From an uncultured Megasphaera sp. (GTDB lineage: Bacteria; Bacillota; Negativicutes; Veillonellales; Megasphaeraceae), in NCBI GenBank assembly GCA_934193515.1, contig CAKPVJ010000009.1, forward strand, positions 1-64,000: a stretch of DNA of 64,000 nt, given 5' to 3'. This document shows positions 7,445-15,710 of the stretch, piece by piece. A program made the translations under genes and the position numbers. A model generated the notes under the pieces. That model was not told where the DNA came from. It saw only the letters and a list, made by a program, of their open reading frames with translations, and did not search any database. Position 1 is the first letter of the stretch, and every line of letters begins with the position of its first letter.

Positions 7445-7885
7445 TTATTTGTCTTTATCTCTTTCAATGGCATCTTTCAGCGTATGCCATGCCAAAACAG
7501 CGCATTTGACACGAGCCGGCATGTTGGAAATGTTTTTGAGCGCGATGGCATCTTCCAAGTCTTCCAGTTCGTCGTCATCTGTTACTTCCCGTTTAATCAT
7601 ATCGAGGAATAAGTTGACAAGACGCAGAGCTTCTTCGACGGTTTTCCCTTTGATTAGGTCAATCATGATGTCGGCAGAAGCCTGGCTGATGGCACAGCCG
7701 TGGCCCGTATAAGCAGCATCTTTAATGACGCCGTCCTGAATGTCGGCCTGCAGGGTAATGTCGTCGCCGCAGCTGGGGTTGTGGCCGTGTTCCTGCAAGT
7801 TGGCATGTTCCAGCGGATGTTTGTTTTCCTGACACTGGTTGTGTTCCAAAATAATATCAGAATACAATTCATTCATGTTTTCCAT
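7445..7885 (-). CDS. sufU: SufU, Fe-S assembly / sulfur-relay protein
   Basis: 146 residues of the NifU/IscU-like SufU family. In Gram-positive SUF systems SufU is the zinc-dependent sulfur acceptor that takes persulfide sulfur from SufS and passes it to SufBCD. The three conserved cysteines are visible (NPSCGDDITL near 40, GHGCAIS near 65, and CAVLAW near 130), with the intervening aspartate. Last gene of sufCBDSU, 14 bp after sufS, start after AGGAGTG. Confidence 0.95.
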   Translation of the reverse strand: MENMNELYSDIILEHNQCQENKHPLEHANLQEHGHNPSCGDDITLQADIQDGVIKDAAYTGHGCAISQASADIMIDLIKGKTVEEALRLVNLFLDMIKREVTDDDELEDLEDAIALKNISNMPARVKCAVLAWHTLKDAIERDKDK

Positions 7886-7899
7886 GTTTCGTACACTCC

Positions 7900-9120
7900 T
7901 TAGTCTTTATAGCCCATCTGTTTGCGAACGAGCGGCAGTTTCTGCAGGAAGTAATCGACTTCTTCCATGGTGTTGTAAATATAGAAGCTGGCACGGTTGG
8001 AGGCTTCTACGTGGAGATGAGCGCCTAAAGGCTGTGCACAGTGATGGCCCGAACGAATGGCAATGCCGTAGCTGTCCAAAATCGTAGCGGCATCATGAGG
8101 ATGTACGCCGTCAATCGTAAAGGTAATGACGCCGGTCTTTTCTGCCGGGTCTGTACTGCCAATGATGTGAATATGAGGAATCTTTTTCATGCCTTCCAGA
8201 CAGTGACTCGTCAAGGCTTCTTCATGAGCTTCGATGTTGTCCATGCCCAAGTCTTCCAAGTAGTCAATGGCTGCATGAAGGGCTACAGCGCCTTCGACAT
8301 TCTGCGAGCCGGCTTCAAATTTGAAAGGCAGTTCGTTAAATGTCGTAGACTGTTCCTGTACGTATTCAATCATGTCGCCGCCTAAGAGGAACGGTTCCAT
8401 GTCTTCGAGGATGGCCTGTTTGCTGTACAATACGCCTGTGCTGGCTGAACCGCACATTTTATGGCCGGAGAAGACATAGAAGTCACAATCCAAATCCTGT
8501 ACGTCCGTCTTCATGTGCGGTGTGGACTGAGCCCCATCGACGATGGCAATGGCACCGACGGCATGTGCTTTGGCTACGATGTCCTTGACAGGGCGTTTCA
8601 TGCCATAGACGTTGCTGACAGCGGCAAAGGCGACGATTTTCGTCTTGTCGTCAATCTTAGCCAGGTCTTCGTCTGTAAAGTGGCCTTCTTCGTCGAGGTA
8701 CATGTATTCCAGCACAGCGCCTGTTTTCTGGCAAACGCGCTGCCACGTAACCAAATCGGAATGGTGTTCTGAAATAGGAATGACGATCTTGTCACCTTTT
8801 TGGAGACGCGGTTCGCCATAGCTGCGGGCAATCAAGTTGAGCGCTTCTGTCGTATTGCGCACAAAGACGATTTCTTTGGTCGATGCGGCATTGATAAAGC
8901 GGCGAACGGCTTCGCGCGCTTCATCATAGAGTTCTCCGGCTTCAATGCTGAGGATGTGGGCACCACGGTGCGGATTGCCGTTGTGATGTTCCAGCAAATC
9001 GACAATGGCGTGAATGACCTGATACGGTTTCTGCGTTGTTGCCGCATTATCAAAGTAAACGATTTGATGTCCGTTATGGACCTTAGTCAAGATGGGGAAA
9101 TCTTTTCGTGCATTTAACAT
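7900..9120 (-). CDS. sufS: Cysteine desulfurase SufS
   Basis: 406 residues, class V PLP aminotransferase fold. It removes sulfur from cysteine as a persulfide for Fe-S assembly. Visible motifs: NAATTQKP near the N-terminus, VSNVYGMKRPV, the PLP-binding lysine in DFYVFSGHKMCGS, and the active-site cysteine in IRSGHHCAQPLG. The ATG at 9120 is preferred over an in-frame codon at 9159, because AAAGGTGATTGCC precedes it and the protein then starts at the family-typical LNARKDFPIL. With this start it overlaps the sufD 3' end by 38 bp, implying translational coupling. Confidence 0.95.
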   Translation of the reverse strand: MLNARKDFPILTKVHNGHQIVYFDNAATTQKPYQVIHAIVDLLEHHNGNPHRGAHILSIEAGELYDEAREAVRRFINAASTKEIVFVRNTTEALNLIARSYGEPRLQKGDKIVIPISEHHSDLVTWQRVCQKTGAVLEYMYLDEEGHFTDEDLAKIDDKTKIVAFAAVSNVYGMKRPVKDIVAKAHAVGAIAIVDGAQSTPHMKTDVQDLDCDFYVFSGHKMCGSASTGVLYSKQAILEDMEPFLLGGDMIEYVQEQSTTFNELPFKFEAGSQNVEGAVALHAAIDYLEDLGMDNIEAHEEALTSHCLEGMKKIPHIHIIGSTDPAEKTGVITFTIDGVHPHDAATILDSYGIAIRSGHHCAQPLGAHLHVEASNRASFYIYNTMEEVDYFLQKLPLVRKQMGYKD

Positions 9121-10222
9121 GGCAATCACCTTTCTGGCGGCAGGACTGCATTTTTTCACGTACAGCCTGGAGCGCTTTATTTTCTAAATCTTTATCACCA
9201 ATCGCATCAATGACCGGACGAATATTGGATTCGACAATGATAAGCTGGGCACCGGCTTCACTAAAGCCGCGGCTCATGAGGTAAAAGAGCTTATCTTTGT
9301 CAATCTGGCCCGCGCTGGATGCGTGATTTCCGACAACATCATCTTCTTTGCAAAGAAGCAGCGGTACAGAAATAGAATGGACATGCGGACTGAGAAGAAT
9401 GCATGTATCCGATTCGGAGCCGACAGCTTTTTTGCCGCCGCGCAGGAAGTCAATAGTCCCGCGGAAGAATTTCTTGGATGTATCCAGCAAAGCCCCTGTC
9501 GTCACAATGTCGGTATTCGTTTTGATGCCTTGCGTCGGCACCCAATACGAAAAATCAACGACCTGGTCTTCGTTGCCTAAATACATGGCCTGACTGTTGA
9601 AATTGCTTTCATCATGCATCAAGTCTGTTTTATAGTAGACAACTGCCGTCTTGGCACCGATTTCTGCGCTGACATAATCGACCGTGCTTTCTTTGCCGGC
9701 GTCTGCATAGCGGTGTTCGATATGGCGGACGTTTTTGTCATGAAGCTGTACTTTGCTGATTTTGACATGGGCGTTATTTTCAGTTTTGACATAGGTAAGG
9801 AAGTTGACCAAGCCATTGTCTGCGCCGCCGTCAAACAGCAGGTATACGGTCAGGTCACTGCCTGCGCCTGCTGTGATTTTCAGCTGGCCGCGAATCTGCG
9901 GCATGGCATCGCTGACGGTATACACCAGCCATACGGCACCTTTTTTCTGCGCTCCTATATCAATATGGCAGTGGGAATCACTGGCCGTAATCGCTTTTTT
10001 CAACGCATCCTGGTTGGCACCTTGAAAATCGCCTAAATCAGGAATCATGTTTTCTTTGCCAAAAGACACGACGGCATCTCCCGTATGGCGTTCCTGCGGT
10101 TCATATGATTTCATCGGCGCGTCCTGCATGGGATCGAGTTCCAAATAGTTGGCTTTCATCCAATGGAACGTCGGGCGCGGGAGTTGGTTGTACTGTTCTT
10201 TTACTGTTTTCGTTGCCATCAT
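9083..10222 (-). CDS. sufD: SufD, Fe-S scaffold complex subunit
   Basis: 379 residues of the SufB/SufD beta-helix family. SufD pairs with SufB on the SufC ATPase dimer to form the SufBCD scaffold. The C-terminal block with SHVHSISVPLLLCKEDDVVGNHA and DKLFYLMSRGFSEAGAQLII parallels SufB; the histidine in VVGNHASSAG matches the conserved SufD histidine. Lies between sufB and sufS; GGAGGAAT precedes the tandem ATGs. Confidence 0.93.
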   Translation of the reverse strand: MMATKTVKEQYNQLPRPTFHWMKANYLELDPMQDAPMKSYEPQERHTGDAVVSFGKENMIPDLGDFQGANQDALKKAITASDSHCHIDIGAQKKGAVWLVYTVSDAMPQIRGQLKITAGAGSDLTVYLLFDGGADNGLVNFLTYVKTENNAHVKISKVQLHDKNVRHIEHRYADAGKESTVDYVSAEIGAKTAVVYYKTDLMHDESNFNSQAMYLGNEDQVVDFSYWVPTQGIKTNTDIVTTGALLDTSKKFFRGTIDFLRGGKKAVGSESDTCILLSPHVHSISVPLLLCKEDDVVGNHASSAGQIDKDKLFYLMSRGFSEAGAQLIIVESNIRPVIDAIGDKDLENKALQAVREKMQSCRQKGDCHVKCTKRFPHLD

Positions 10223-10234
10223 ATTCCTCCTCCC

Positions 10235-11680
10235 TTATTTCAATGAACCTTTAAGTTCAAGGTTAATCAAGTTATTCATTTCGACAGCATATTCAAGCGG
10301 CAGGGCTTTGGAAACCGGTTCGACGAACCCGCGTACCAGCATGGCTCTGGCTTCATCTTCACTAAGGCCGCGGCTCATGAGGTAGAAAATGGCATCGTCG
10401 GAAATACGGCCGATAGACGCTTCATGGCCCAGGTCGATATTATCATTTTTAACGACGATTGCCGGAATCGTATCGGACTGAGACTGTTCATCGAGCATCA
10501 AGGATTCGCAGCTGACGTTGGCTTTGGAGCCTTCTGCTTTTTCATTGATGACAACACTGCCGCGGTAAATGCAGACGCCGCCGCTCTTACTGATGGATTT
10601 GGAATTGATATTGCTTGTCGTATGAGGTGCATTATGTACGACTTTGGAACCGGTATCCAAATACTGGCCTTTCCCGGCAAAGGTAACGCCGGTAAATTCG
10701 CAGTGCGCGCCTTCCCCTTGGAGGATACTCATCGGGTAGAGGCAGGATGTATGGGAACCGAAGGAACCGGTGACCCAGTTAATCGTGCCGTTTTTGCCGA
10801 CAATCGCCCGCTTGGTGTTCAAGTTGTACATGTTTTTAGACCAGTTTTCAATCGTGGAATAGGTCAAGGTAGCGTCATCACCGATAAACAGTTCCACACA
10901 GCCGGCGTGCAGGTTGGCCACATTGTATTTCGGTGCGGAACAGCCTTCGATAAAATGCACTTTTGCGCCTTTTTCGACAATAATCATCGTATGTTCAAAC
11001 TGGCCTGCGCCCGGCGCGTTGAGGCGGAAATAACTCTGCAGCGGAATAGATACATCTACGCCGGCCGGTACATATACGTAGGAACCGCCCGACCAGACAG
11101 CACCGTGCAGCGCCGCAAATTTATGGTCTGTCGGCGGCACCAATTTCATAAAATGCGCTTTGACAATATCTTCGTATTTTTTCAGCGCTGTATCGAAATC
11201 CGTATAAATGACACCCTGCTGTACCAGTTCATCCTGAATGCTGTGATAGACGACTTCCGAGTCATACTGGGCACCGACACCGGAAAGGGACGTCTTTTCG
11301 GCTTCCGGAATCCCCAGGCGGTCAAATGTATCCTTGATGTCATCAGGCACATCGTTCCAGTCGGCTTTCATCTGCGCGTTAGGGCGGACATATGTAACGA
11401 TGTTTTCCATGTTCAGTTCACTAATATCCGGGCCCCAATCCGGGTAGTCCATTTTATAGAATAAATCCAGTGATTTGAGGCGGAAATCGAGCATCCACTG
11501 CGGTTCGTTTTTCTTTTCAGAAATTTCCCGTACAATGTCCGGCGTCAAGCCTGCATTGGTTTTGTATGCGTATTTAAAATCTTTTTTGAAGTTGTACATG
11601 TTGCCGAAATCCGTAAAGGATTCGATTTTTTCTTTTTCTGCAGCCAGCTTTTCTTCGGCTATCTTTTTTTCATCAGCCAT
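10235..11680 (-). CDS. sufB: SufB, Fe-S scaffold complex subunit
   Basis: 481 residues, the normal length. SufB forms the assembly surface of the SufBCD complex. The FeS assembly family core is clear: HAAVWSGGSYVYVPAGV-like text (here HGAVWSGGSYVYVPAGVDV), HFIEGCSAPKY with the conserved cysteine, VNWVTGSFGSHTSC-like text, and the C-terminal HEASIGRISDDAIFYLMSRG with the conserved glutamate/histidine region. The start follows AGGAGGCACG; 12 bp downstream of sufC. Confidence 0.96.
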   Translation of the reverse strand: MADEKKIAEEKLAAEKEKIESFTDFGNMYNFKKDFKYAYKTNAGLTPDIVREISEKKNEPQWMLDFRLKSLDLFYKMDYPDWGPDISELNMENIVTYVRPNAQMKADWNDVPDDIKDTFDRLGIPEAEKTSLSGVGAQYDSEVVYHSIQDELVQQGVIYTDFDTALKKYEDIVKAHFMKLVPPTDHKFAALHGAVWSGGSYVYVPAGVDVSIPLQSYFRLNAPGAGQFEHTMIIVEKGAKVHFIEGCSAPKYNVANLHAGCVELFIGDDATLTYSTIENWSKNMYNLNTKRAIVGKNGTINWVTGSFGSHTSCLYPMSILQGEGAHCEFTGVTFAGKGQYLDTGSKVVHNAPHTTSNINSKSISKSGGVCIYRGSVVINEKAEGSKANVSCESLMLDEQSQSDTIPAIVVKNDNIDLGHEASIGRISDDAIFYLMSRGLSEDEARAMLVRGFVEPVSKALPLEYAVEMNNLINLELKGSLK

Positions 11681-11692
11681 GTTGCGTGCCTC

Positions 11693-12439
11693 CTATTTAG
11701 CCTGTTCTTTAAATGCATCATAGCCGTTGGCTTCGATTTCCTGAATCAATGATGCATCGCCGGTTTTGACGATTCTGCCGTCGATGAGGACATGGACAAA
11801 ATCGGGTTTTAAATCTTGCAAAATTTCGCTGTGATGCGTAATAACCAAAATAGAATTGGTTTCGTTATGGTACTGGGATACGGTTTCGGAAACAATGCGA
11901 ACAGCATCTACGTCCAATCCGGAATCAATTTCATCCAGCATGGTCAGTTTCGGTTCGAGCATGCACATCTGCAAAATTTCTGTTTTTTTGCGTTCGCCGC
12001 CGGAAAAGCCATCGTTGACATAGCGGGATGCGTATGAACGGTCCATCTTCAGCTGATCCATTTGTTTGTGCAGTTTTTTGCGGAACGGCATAATGCGCTG
12101 TGTCTGGCCGCTGACCGTGCTTTTGGCATTGCGGATGAAGTTTTCAACAGAAATCCCCTGTACGGCAATCGGCGCCTGAAAGGCCATAAAAATACCGGCT
12201 TTGGCACGTTCATTGACTGGGGCATGGGTAATGTCTTTCCCTTCAAAGAAAATCTTACCTGCTGTTACCACATATTTGGGGTTGCCCATAATAGCATTGA
12301 ACAATGTCGATTTGCCGGCACCATTGGATCCCATAATAACATGGGTTTCTCCCGTATTAATGGTCAAGTCCAAGCCTTTAAGGATTTCTTTTCCTTCGAC
12401 GGCGACTTTCAAGCCTTCCACTCTAATCAATTCACTCAT
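11693..12439 (-). CDS. sufC: SufC, ATPase of the SUF complex
   Basis: About 248 residues, ABC-type ATPase that drives conformational change in SufBCD. Walker A is GSNGAGKST, the signature is FSGGERKKTEILQM and Walker B is MLDEIDSGLD. Three tandem ATGs follow AGGAGTGA; the third (12439) has the best spacing, giving MSELIRVEG, and 12445 is the alternative. First gene of the operon, with a promoter about 60 bp upstream. Confidence 0.95.
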   Translation of the reverse strand: MSELIRVEGLKVAVEGKEILKGLDLTINTGETHVIMGSNGAGKSTLFNAIMGNPKYVVTAGKIFFEGKDITHAPVNERAKAGIFMAFQAPIAVQGISVENFIRNAKSTVSGQTQRIMPFRKKLHKQMDQLKMDRSYASRYVNDGFSGGERKKTEILQMCMLEPKLTMLDEIDSGLDVDAVRIVSETVSQYHNETNSILVITHHSEILQDLKPDFVHVLIDGRIVKTGDASLIQEIEANGYDAFKEQAK

Positions 12440-12488
12440 CATCATTCACTCCTATATTTACGTCTTTAATCTTGATTCTCAATATTAA

Positions 12489-12539
12489 AGTATACCTTTT
12501 GACTACACTAAGGATACTCCAACCATCTCATAAAGTCAA
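12489..12539 (-). promoter_or_regulatory. suf operon promoter
   Basis: Minus-strand TTGACT (12534-12539), 17 bp, TATCCT (12511-12516). An imperfect dyad (AGGATACT at 12511-12518 and AGTATACC at 12489-12496) spans the start-site region and could bind a regulator of Fe-S status, but the arms are imperfect and no regulator gene is nearby. Confidence 0.6.
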
Positions 12540-12622
12540 CCTTATTGGTGTTTTTTTATGGTTTTATTTTTAGTTATTCGGTATACATCTATGCTTTACA
12601 TGCAAGTAACTATATATAGTCC

Positions 12623-12668
12623 AAAATCAGACAGCCGCATCATACCAAAAAGGTGCGCCGCCTGACAG
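12623..12668 (-). terminator. Possible terminator after the scf locus
   Basis: Imperfect G/C-rich hairpin (CAGGCGGCGCACC opposite GGT...TGCGGCTG) followed on the minus strand by ATTTTGG, about 40 bp beyond the small membrane-protein gene. Confidence 0.4.
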
Positions 12669-12709
12669 ATATGCAGGCAAAGCGCACGCAGTTTACAGCA
12701 GTCAACAGC

Positions 12710-12904
12710 CTATTTTTGATCCATATGCCGCTGCTTTTCTTTATATTTTTGATACGATGCCGTATGCATCCAAAACTGCATTACTCCGACGACAACAGCT
12801 GCTGCCAAAATGACCAGCAGAAACGGTGTCGGGCCGTCTTTTACGATAGCATACAGCAAGTACAAGATGACGACGGCAGACAAACACCCTTTCAGCTTAT
12901 TCAC
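12710..12904 (-). CDS. Small two-helix membrane protein coupled to scfB
   Basis: 64 residues from a GTG at 12904 preceded by AAGGATGCGGCTCTT. It overlaps the end of scfB by 8 bp in another frame, so translation is probably coupled. Two hydrophobic segments (about 5-22 and 27-46) flank a KDGPTPF turn, and the tail is charged (YQKYKEKQRHMDQK). I do not recognise the family. Its position directly after the SCIFF maturase suggests, without proof, a role at the membrane for the SCIFF product. Confidence 0.6.
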   Translation of the reverse strand: MNKLKGCLSAVVILYLLYAIVKDGPTPFLLVILAAAVVVGVMQFWMHTASYQKYKEKQRHMDQK

Positions 12905-14333
12905 AAGAGCCGCATCCTTCACAATCCTGTGCAGGGTCGCCGAAAAGACGTGCCTTTTGACCACGCATAGCTAATACGGCCTGAATGTACATGGCACATT
13001 CAATCCGCTTCTTTTGTATCTGACAGCTCAAATCGTACGGTGTCTGAATATTGCCGCCGTATTTGATGTTGTTGGCATGACAGCCGCCGCTGCAGAAAAA
13101 TTTAGCCCAGCAGTCACAGCAAATCGGTTTGTTGAGAACATGCATATCCCGGAACAGGGCAGGCAGTTTAGTATCCGTCACACCGTCGTATACGTTGCCG
13201 ATTACATAGTCATCCTGACCGACAAATTGGTGGCACGGGTAGATGTCGCCGTTGGGGACGACGCACATGTATTCATGGCCGGCGCCGCAGCCGCGCAGCC
13301 GTTTGGCAATGCAGGGTCCGCGGTACAAATCCATGATGAAGTGATAATAAATAAACGGACGGCCTTCGTCCATGCGTTGGAGATAAAATTCTGCCAGCGT
13401 GTCATATTCTTTAAAGATGCGCGGCAAATCGTCTTCGGTAATGGCATAGGACAAATCGTCGCCTACGACTGGTTCCATGGACAGGCCTTCAAATCCCAAG
13501 TCTGCCATGTGTTCCACGTCTTTCGTAAAATCCAAGTTGTATTTGGTATACGTGCCACGGACATAGTATTCTTCGCCGTTGCGGTGTTTGGCTGCATAGA
13601 CCTGATTTTTGGCACATGTATCATAGGAATCGCGGCCGCCTGCATCAGGGCGCATGCGGTTGTGTACTTCCGGACGGCCGTCCAGGCTCAAAATGAGGCT
13701 GATGTGGTTTTCCGTCAAATACTTGACTTTGGCCGGGTCGAGCAGCATGCCGTTCGTCGTCAAAGACAGTTTGAATACTTTATCATGAATTTTTTCTTGT
13801 TCCCGTATATAGGCAATCGTCTGTTTGACAACGTCAAAATTCATAAGCGGTTCGCCGCCAAAGAAGTCAATTTCACAGTGCTGCCGTTTGCCTTCTGTGC
13901 TTTTGATGAGCAAATCGACGGCATGTTTGGCGACATCAAAACTCATGAGTTCCCGTTTGTGCGTATCGTAATCGCCTTGGGATGCAAAGCAGTATTTGCA
14001 GCGCAGATTGCAGTCATGCGCGATATTCAGACAGAGCGATTTGATAATCGGTTCTTCTTCTGCCACTACTTTAAAGTTTTCTGCCATCGGCGCAAAGAGC
14101 ATTTCTTTCGCAATGAGTTCATCCAGTTCGGCCATCGTTTCCTGCAGTTCTTCTTTGCTGTATGTATCAGCAAATGTCTGGTACACGGCGTCTTTATTGG
14201 TGCCGTCATAGACGTCCAGAACATCATAGGTAATTTTATCGATCACGTTGATAATGCCGCTGTTGACATCGAGCAGCATATACGTACCATGTTGACAGTA
14301 TTTATGAATCATCGGTTTGATTGTATAAGCCAT
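12897..14333 (-). CDS. scfB: SCIFF radical SAM maturase
   Basis: 478 residues. A radical SAM/SPASM enzyme that installs cysteine-to-threonine thioether crosslinks in the SCIFF peptide. The N-terminal region (1-90) is a PqqD-like peptide-recognition domain (YMLLDVNSGIINVIDKITYD). The radical SAM motif is CNLRCKYCFASQGDY, followed by DFFGGEPLMNFD. The C-terminal SPASM cysteines are visible in GHEYMCVVPNGDIYPCHQFVG and CCDCWAKFFCSGGCHAN. The ATG at 14333 has GGAGGAACT in front; the in-frame ATG at 14348 overlaps that site and is rejected. The precursor gene is 62 bp upstream. Confidence 0.95.
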   Translation of the reverse strand: MAYTIKPMIHKYCQHGTYMLLDVNSGIINVIDKITYDVLDVYDGTNKDAVYQTFADTYSKEELQETMAELDELIAKEMLFAPMAENFKVVAEEEPIIKSLCLNIAHDCNLRCKYCFASQGDYDTHKRELMSFDVAKHAVDLLIKSTEGKRQHCEIDFFGGEPLMNFDVVKQTIAYIREQEKIHDKVFKLSLTTNGMLLDPAKVKYLTENHISLILSLDGRPEVHNRMRPDAGGRDSYDTCAKNQVYAAKHRNGEEYYVRGTYTKYNLDFTKDVEHMADLGFEGLSMEPVVGDDLSYAITEDDLPRIFKEYDTLAEFYLQRMDEGRPFIYYHFIMDLYRGPCIAKRLRGCGAGHEYMCVVPNGDIYPCHQFVGQDDYVIGNVYDGVTDTKLPALFRDMHVLNKPICCDCWAKFFCSGGCHANNIKYGGNIQTPYDLSCQIQKKRIECAMYIQAVLAMRGQKARLFGDPAQDCEGCGSCE

Positions 14334-14355
14334 AGTTCCTCCATACAAAAAGAAT

Positions 14356-14379
14356 ACCCTTTACCTCACGGTAAAGGGT
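14356..14379 (-). terminator. Hairpin between SCIFF precursor and maturase genes
   Basis: Perfect 10-bp stem (ACCCTTTACC and GGTAAAGGGT) with a four-base loop, followed on the minus strand by ATTCTTTTTG. It sits between scfA and scfB and should give partial termination, so that precursor exceeds enzyme. Confidence 0.75.
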
Positions 14380-14395
14380 GTCCCCTCAATACTCA

Positions 14396-14536
14396 TTATT
14401 TTGTGCAGACCTGGTTGCCAACTGTGCAAGAAGTCTTGCAAGCGGACTGGCAGGATGTCTGACATTCACTGCAACCAGCATGCTGTGTTGTTTTTTGAAT
14501 CGATTCTGTGTTAATCGTAATGATATGTTTTGCCAT
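14396..14536 (-). CDS. scfA: SCIFF ribosomal peptide precursor (six cysteines in forty-five)
   Basis: 46 residues, short enough to be missed by length-filtered gene calling. It begins MAKHIITINTESIQK, and the C-terminal half has six cysteines at 22, 25, 29, 33, 37 and 44 in the CSECQTSCQSACKTSC pattern characteristic of SCIFF. The leader half binds the maturase; threonines and serines between the cysteines are the thioether acceptors in characterised examples. GAGGTG stands 7 bases before the ATG. Directly upstream of scfB, with its own promoter. SCIFF is nearly universal in Clostridia; the biological role is unknown. Confidence 0.95.
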   Translation of the reverse strand: MAKHIITINTESIQKTTQHAGCSECQTSCQSACKTSCTVGNQVCTK

Positions 14537-14567
14537 TCTCTTTCACCTCACTGTCAAGATTAGTCTT

Positions 14568-14596
14568 ATTTTACCACATAAGACCGTATTCGACAA
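14568..14596 (-). promoter_or_regulatory. Promoter of scfA-scfB
   Basis: Minus-strand TTGTCG (14591-14596), 17 bp, TAAAAT (14568-14573), with a leader of about 25 nt to the scfA ATG. Confidence 0.6.
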
Positions 14597-14600
14597 TATA

Positions 14601-14996
14601 TCAAAGGAGCTTAAACCCTTCAAAGACAAAGTTTTTTCCCATGCTTACGACAATAGACCGTTCACGGAAAACGTCATTGGTATCAAAAAAAATGTCGAAG
14701 CCGCCTTTATAGGTAACATATACGGAATTAATGCGTTTTAAATAACTGCGTATTTCTTCTGCTGTTACTTCCGGTTCTCCGTCAGCACGCCATTTTTTAT
14801 TTTTAAAATTGGCAATCAACGGCGCATGCGCCATGACACGGGACCGATGGGCCAATACCCAATTCCATATTTCTTCACTATAGCGGCGAGCTTCCCCATC
14901 GTTGCCTTCAGCCAATCCTTCTAAGGTAAATAATACGGGCTTGCCTTCAAACATGATTTCATCCATATAGTTGCCTTTTACATATTTTAAATCCAT
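14601..14996 (-). CDS. Conserved hypothetical protein, DUF2262-like
   Basis: 131 residues, soluble, acidic/basic mixed, no signal peptide. The C-terminal segment GGFDIFFDTNDVFRERSIVVS resembles the end of DUF2262-type proteins (a DG-D-F-x-x-x-SI pattern), but that is from memory and the match is weak. No catalytic motif is apparent. It starts after GGGGAGG with an 11-base gap, has its own promoter, and is not coupled to a neighbour. Function unknown. Confidence 0.6.
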   Translation of the reverse strand: MDLKYVKGNYMDEIMFEGKPVLFTLEGLAEGNDGEARRYSEEIWNWVLAHRSRVMAHAPLIANFKNKKWRADGEPEVTAEEIRSYLKRINSVYVTYKGGFDIFFDTNDVFRERSIVVSMGKNFVFEGFKLL

Positions 14997-15051
14997 ATAG
15001 AATGAACCTCCCCACTATTTTTTTGGAATGAATACAGCTCACACAACCTTT

Positions 15052-15080
15052 ATCTTACTCATTTTTTGTCTGTTTGTCAA
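15052..15080 (-). promoter_or_regulatory. Promoter of the DUF2262-like gene
   Basis: Minus-strand TTGACA (15075-15080), 17 bp, TAAGAT (15052-15057). The -35 overlaps the nth stop codon. Confidence 0.6.
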
Positions 15081-15709
15081 TGAGAATGACTGGAGCAAAG
15101 GTCACTTAAAAAGCATTGATCGCACAACGGCTTGCGTGCTTTGCATACACGGCGGCCATGCCAGATAAGCCAATGATGCGCCCGGCTCCACCATTCCATC
15201 GGAATGGCTTTCTGCAGTCCCTTTTCTACTTCCAGCGGTGTTTTGCCTTCGGCCAGCTGCAGCCGGTTGGCTACGCGGAATACATGCGTATCGACGGCAA
15301 TGGCCGGCGTATCAAACAAGATGCTGACCAGCACGTTGGCTGTTTTGCGGCCTACGCCGGGAAGTTTGACCAGTTCGTCAAAGGTCGTCGGTACTTCGCC
15401 GTGATAGGTTTCGCATAATATGGCACAGTTTGCCAAAATATTTTTCGCTTTGCTGTGATACAGCCCGCACGTGCGAATTTTTTCTTCCAGTCCTTCAATT
15501 CCCAGCGTCAGCATTTTCGCCGGCGTGTTATATTCCGGAAACAGGCCGGCCGTGACGATGTTGACGCGTTCATCCGTGCATTGTGCCGATAAGATGACGG
15601 CAATCATCAATTCAAACGGTGTATGGTAATGCAGCGCCGGCTTCATGATGCCATACTGGTCTTGAAACCGCTGCAGCATTTCCTGTTTTACTTTTTTAGA
15701 AACAGCCAA
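15077..15709 (-). CDS. nth: Endonuclease III (base-excision DNA glycosylase/AP lyase)
   Basis: 210 residues, the normal size. It excises oxidised pyrimidines and nicks the abasic site. The helix-hairpin-helix LPGVGRKTANVLVS carries the catalytic lysine, the downstream aspartate is in AVDTHVFRVANRL, and the four cluster cysteines are in CKARKPLCDQCFLSDLC. The start codon is TTG at 15709, preceded by AGGTGA; it lies one base past the larE stop, implying coupling. Confidence 0.95.
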   Translation of the reverse strand: MAVSKKVKQEMLQRFQDQYGIMKPALHYHTPFELMIAVILSAQCTDERVNIVTAGLFPEYNTPAKMLTLGIEGLEEKIRTCGLYHSKAKNILANCAILCETYHGEVPTTFDELVKLPGVGRKTANVLVSILFDTPAIAVDTHVFRVANRLQLAEGKTPLEVEKGLQKAIPMEWWSRAHHWLIWHGRRVCKARKPLCDQCFLSDLCSSHSH

Positions 15710-15710
15710 T

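Noticed and set aside
9614..10036. Long plus-strand frames opposite sufD, sufB (10424-11464) and scfB (13014-14462)
   Set aside because: They are opposite strongly supported genes; the sequences are compositional echoes with no ribosome binding sites or protein motifs.
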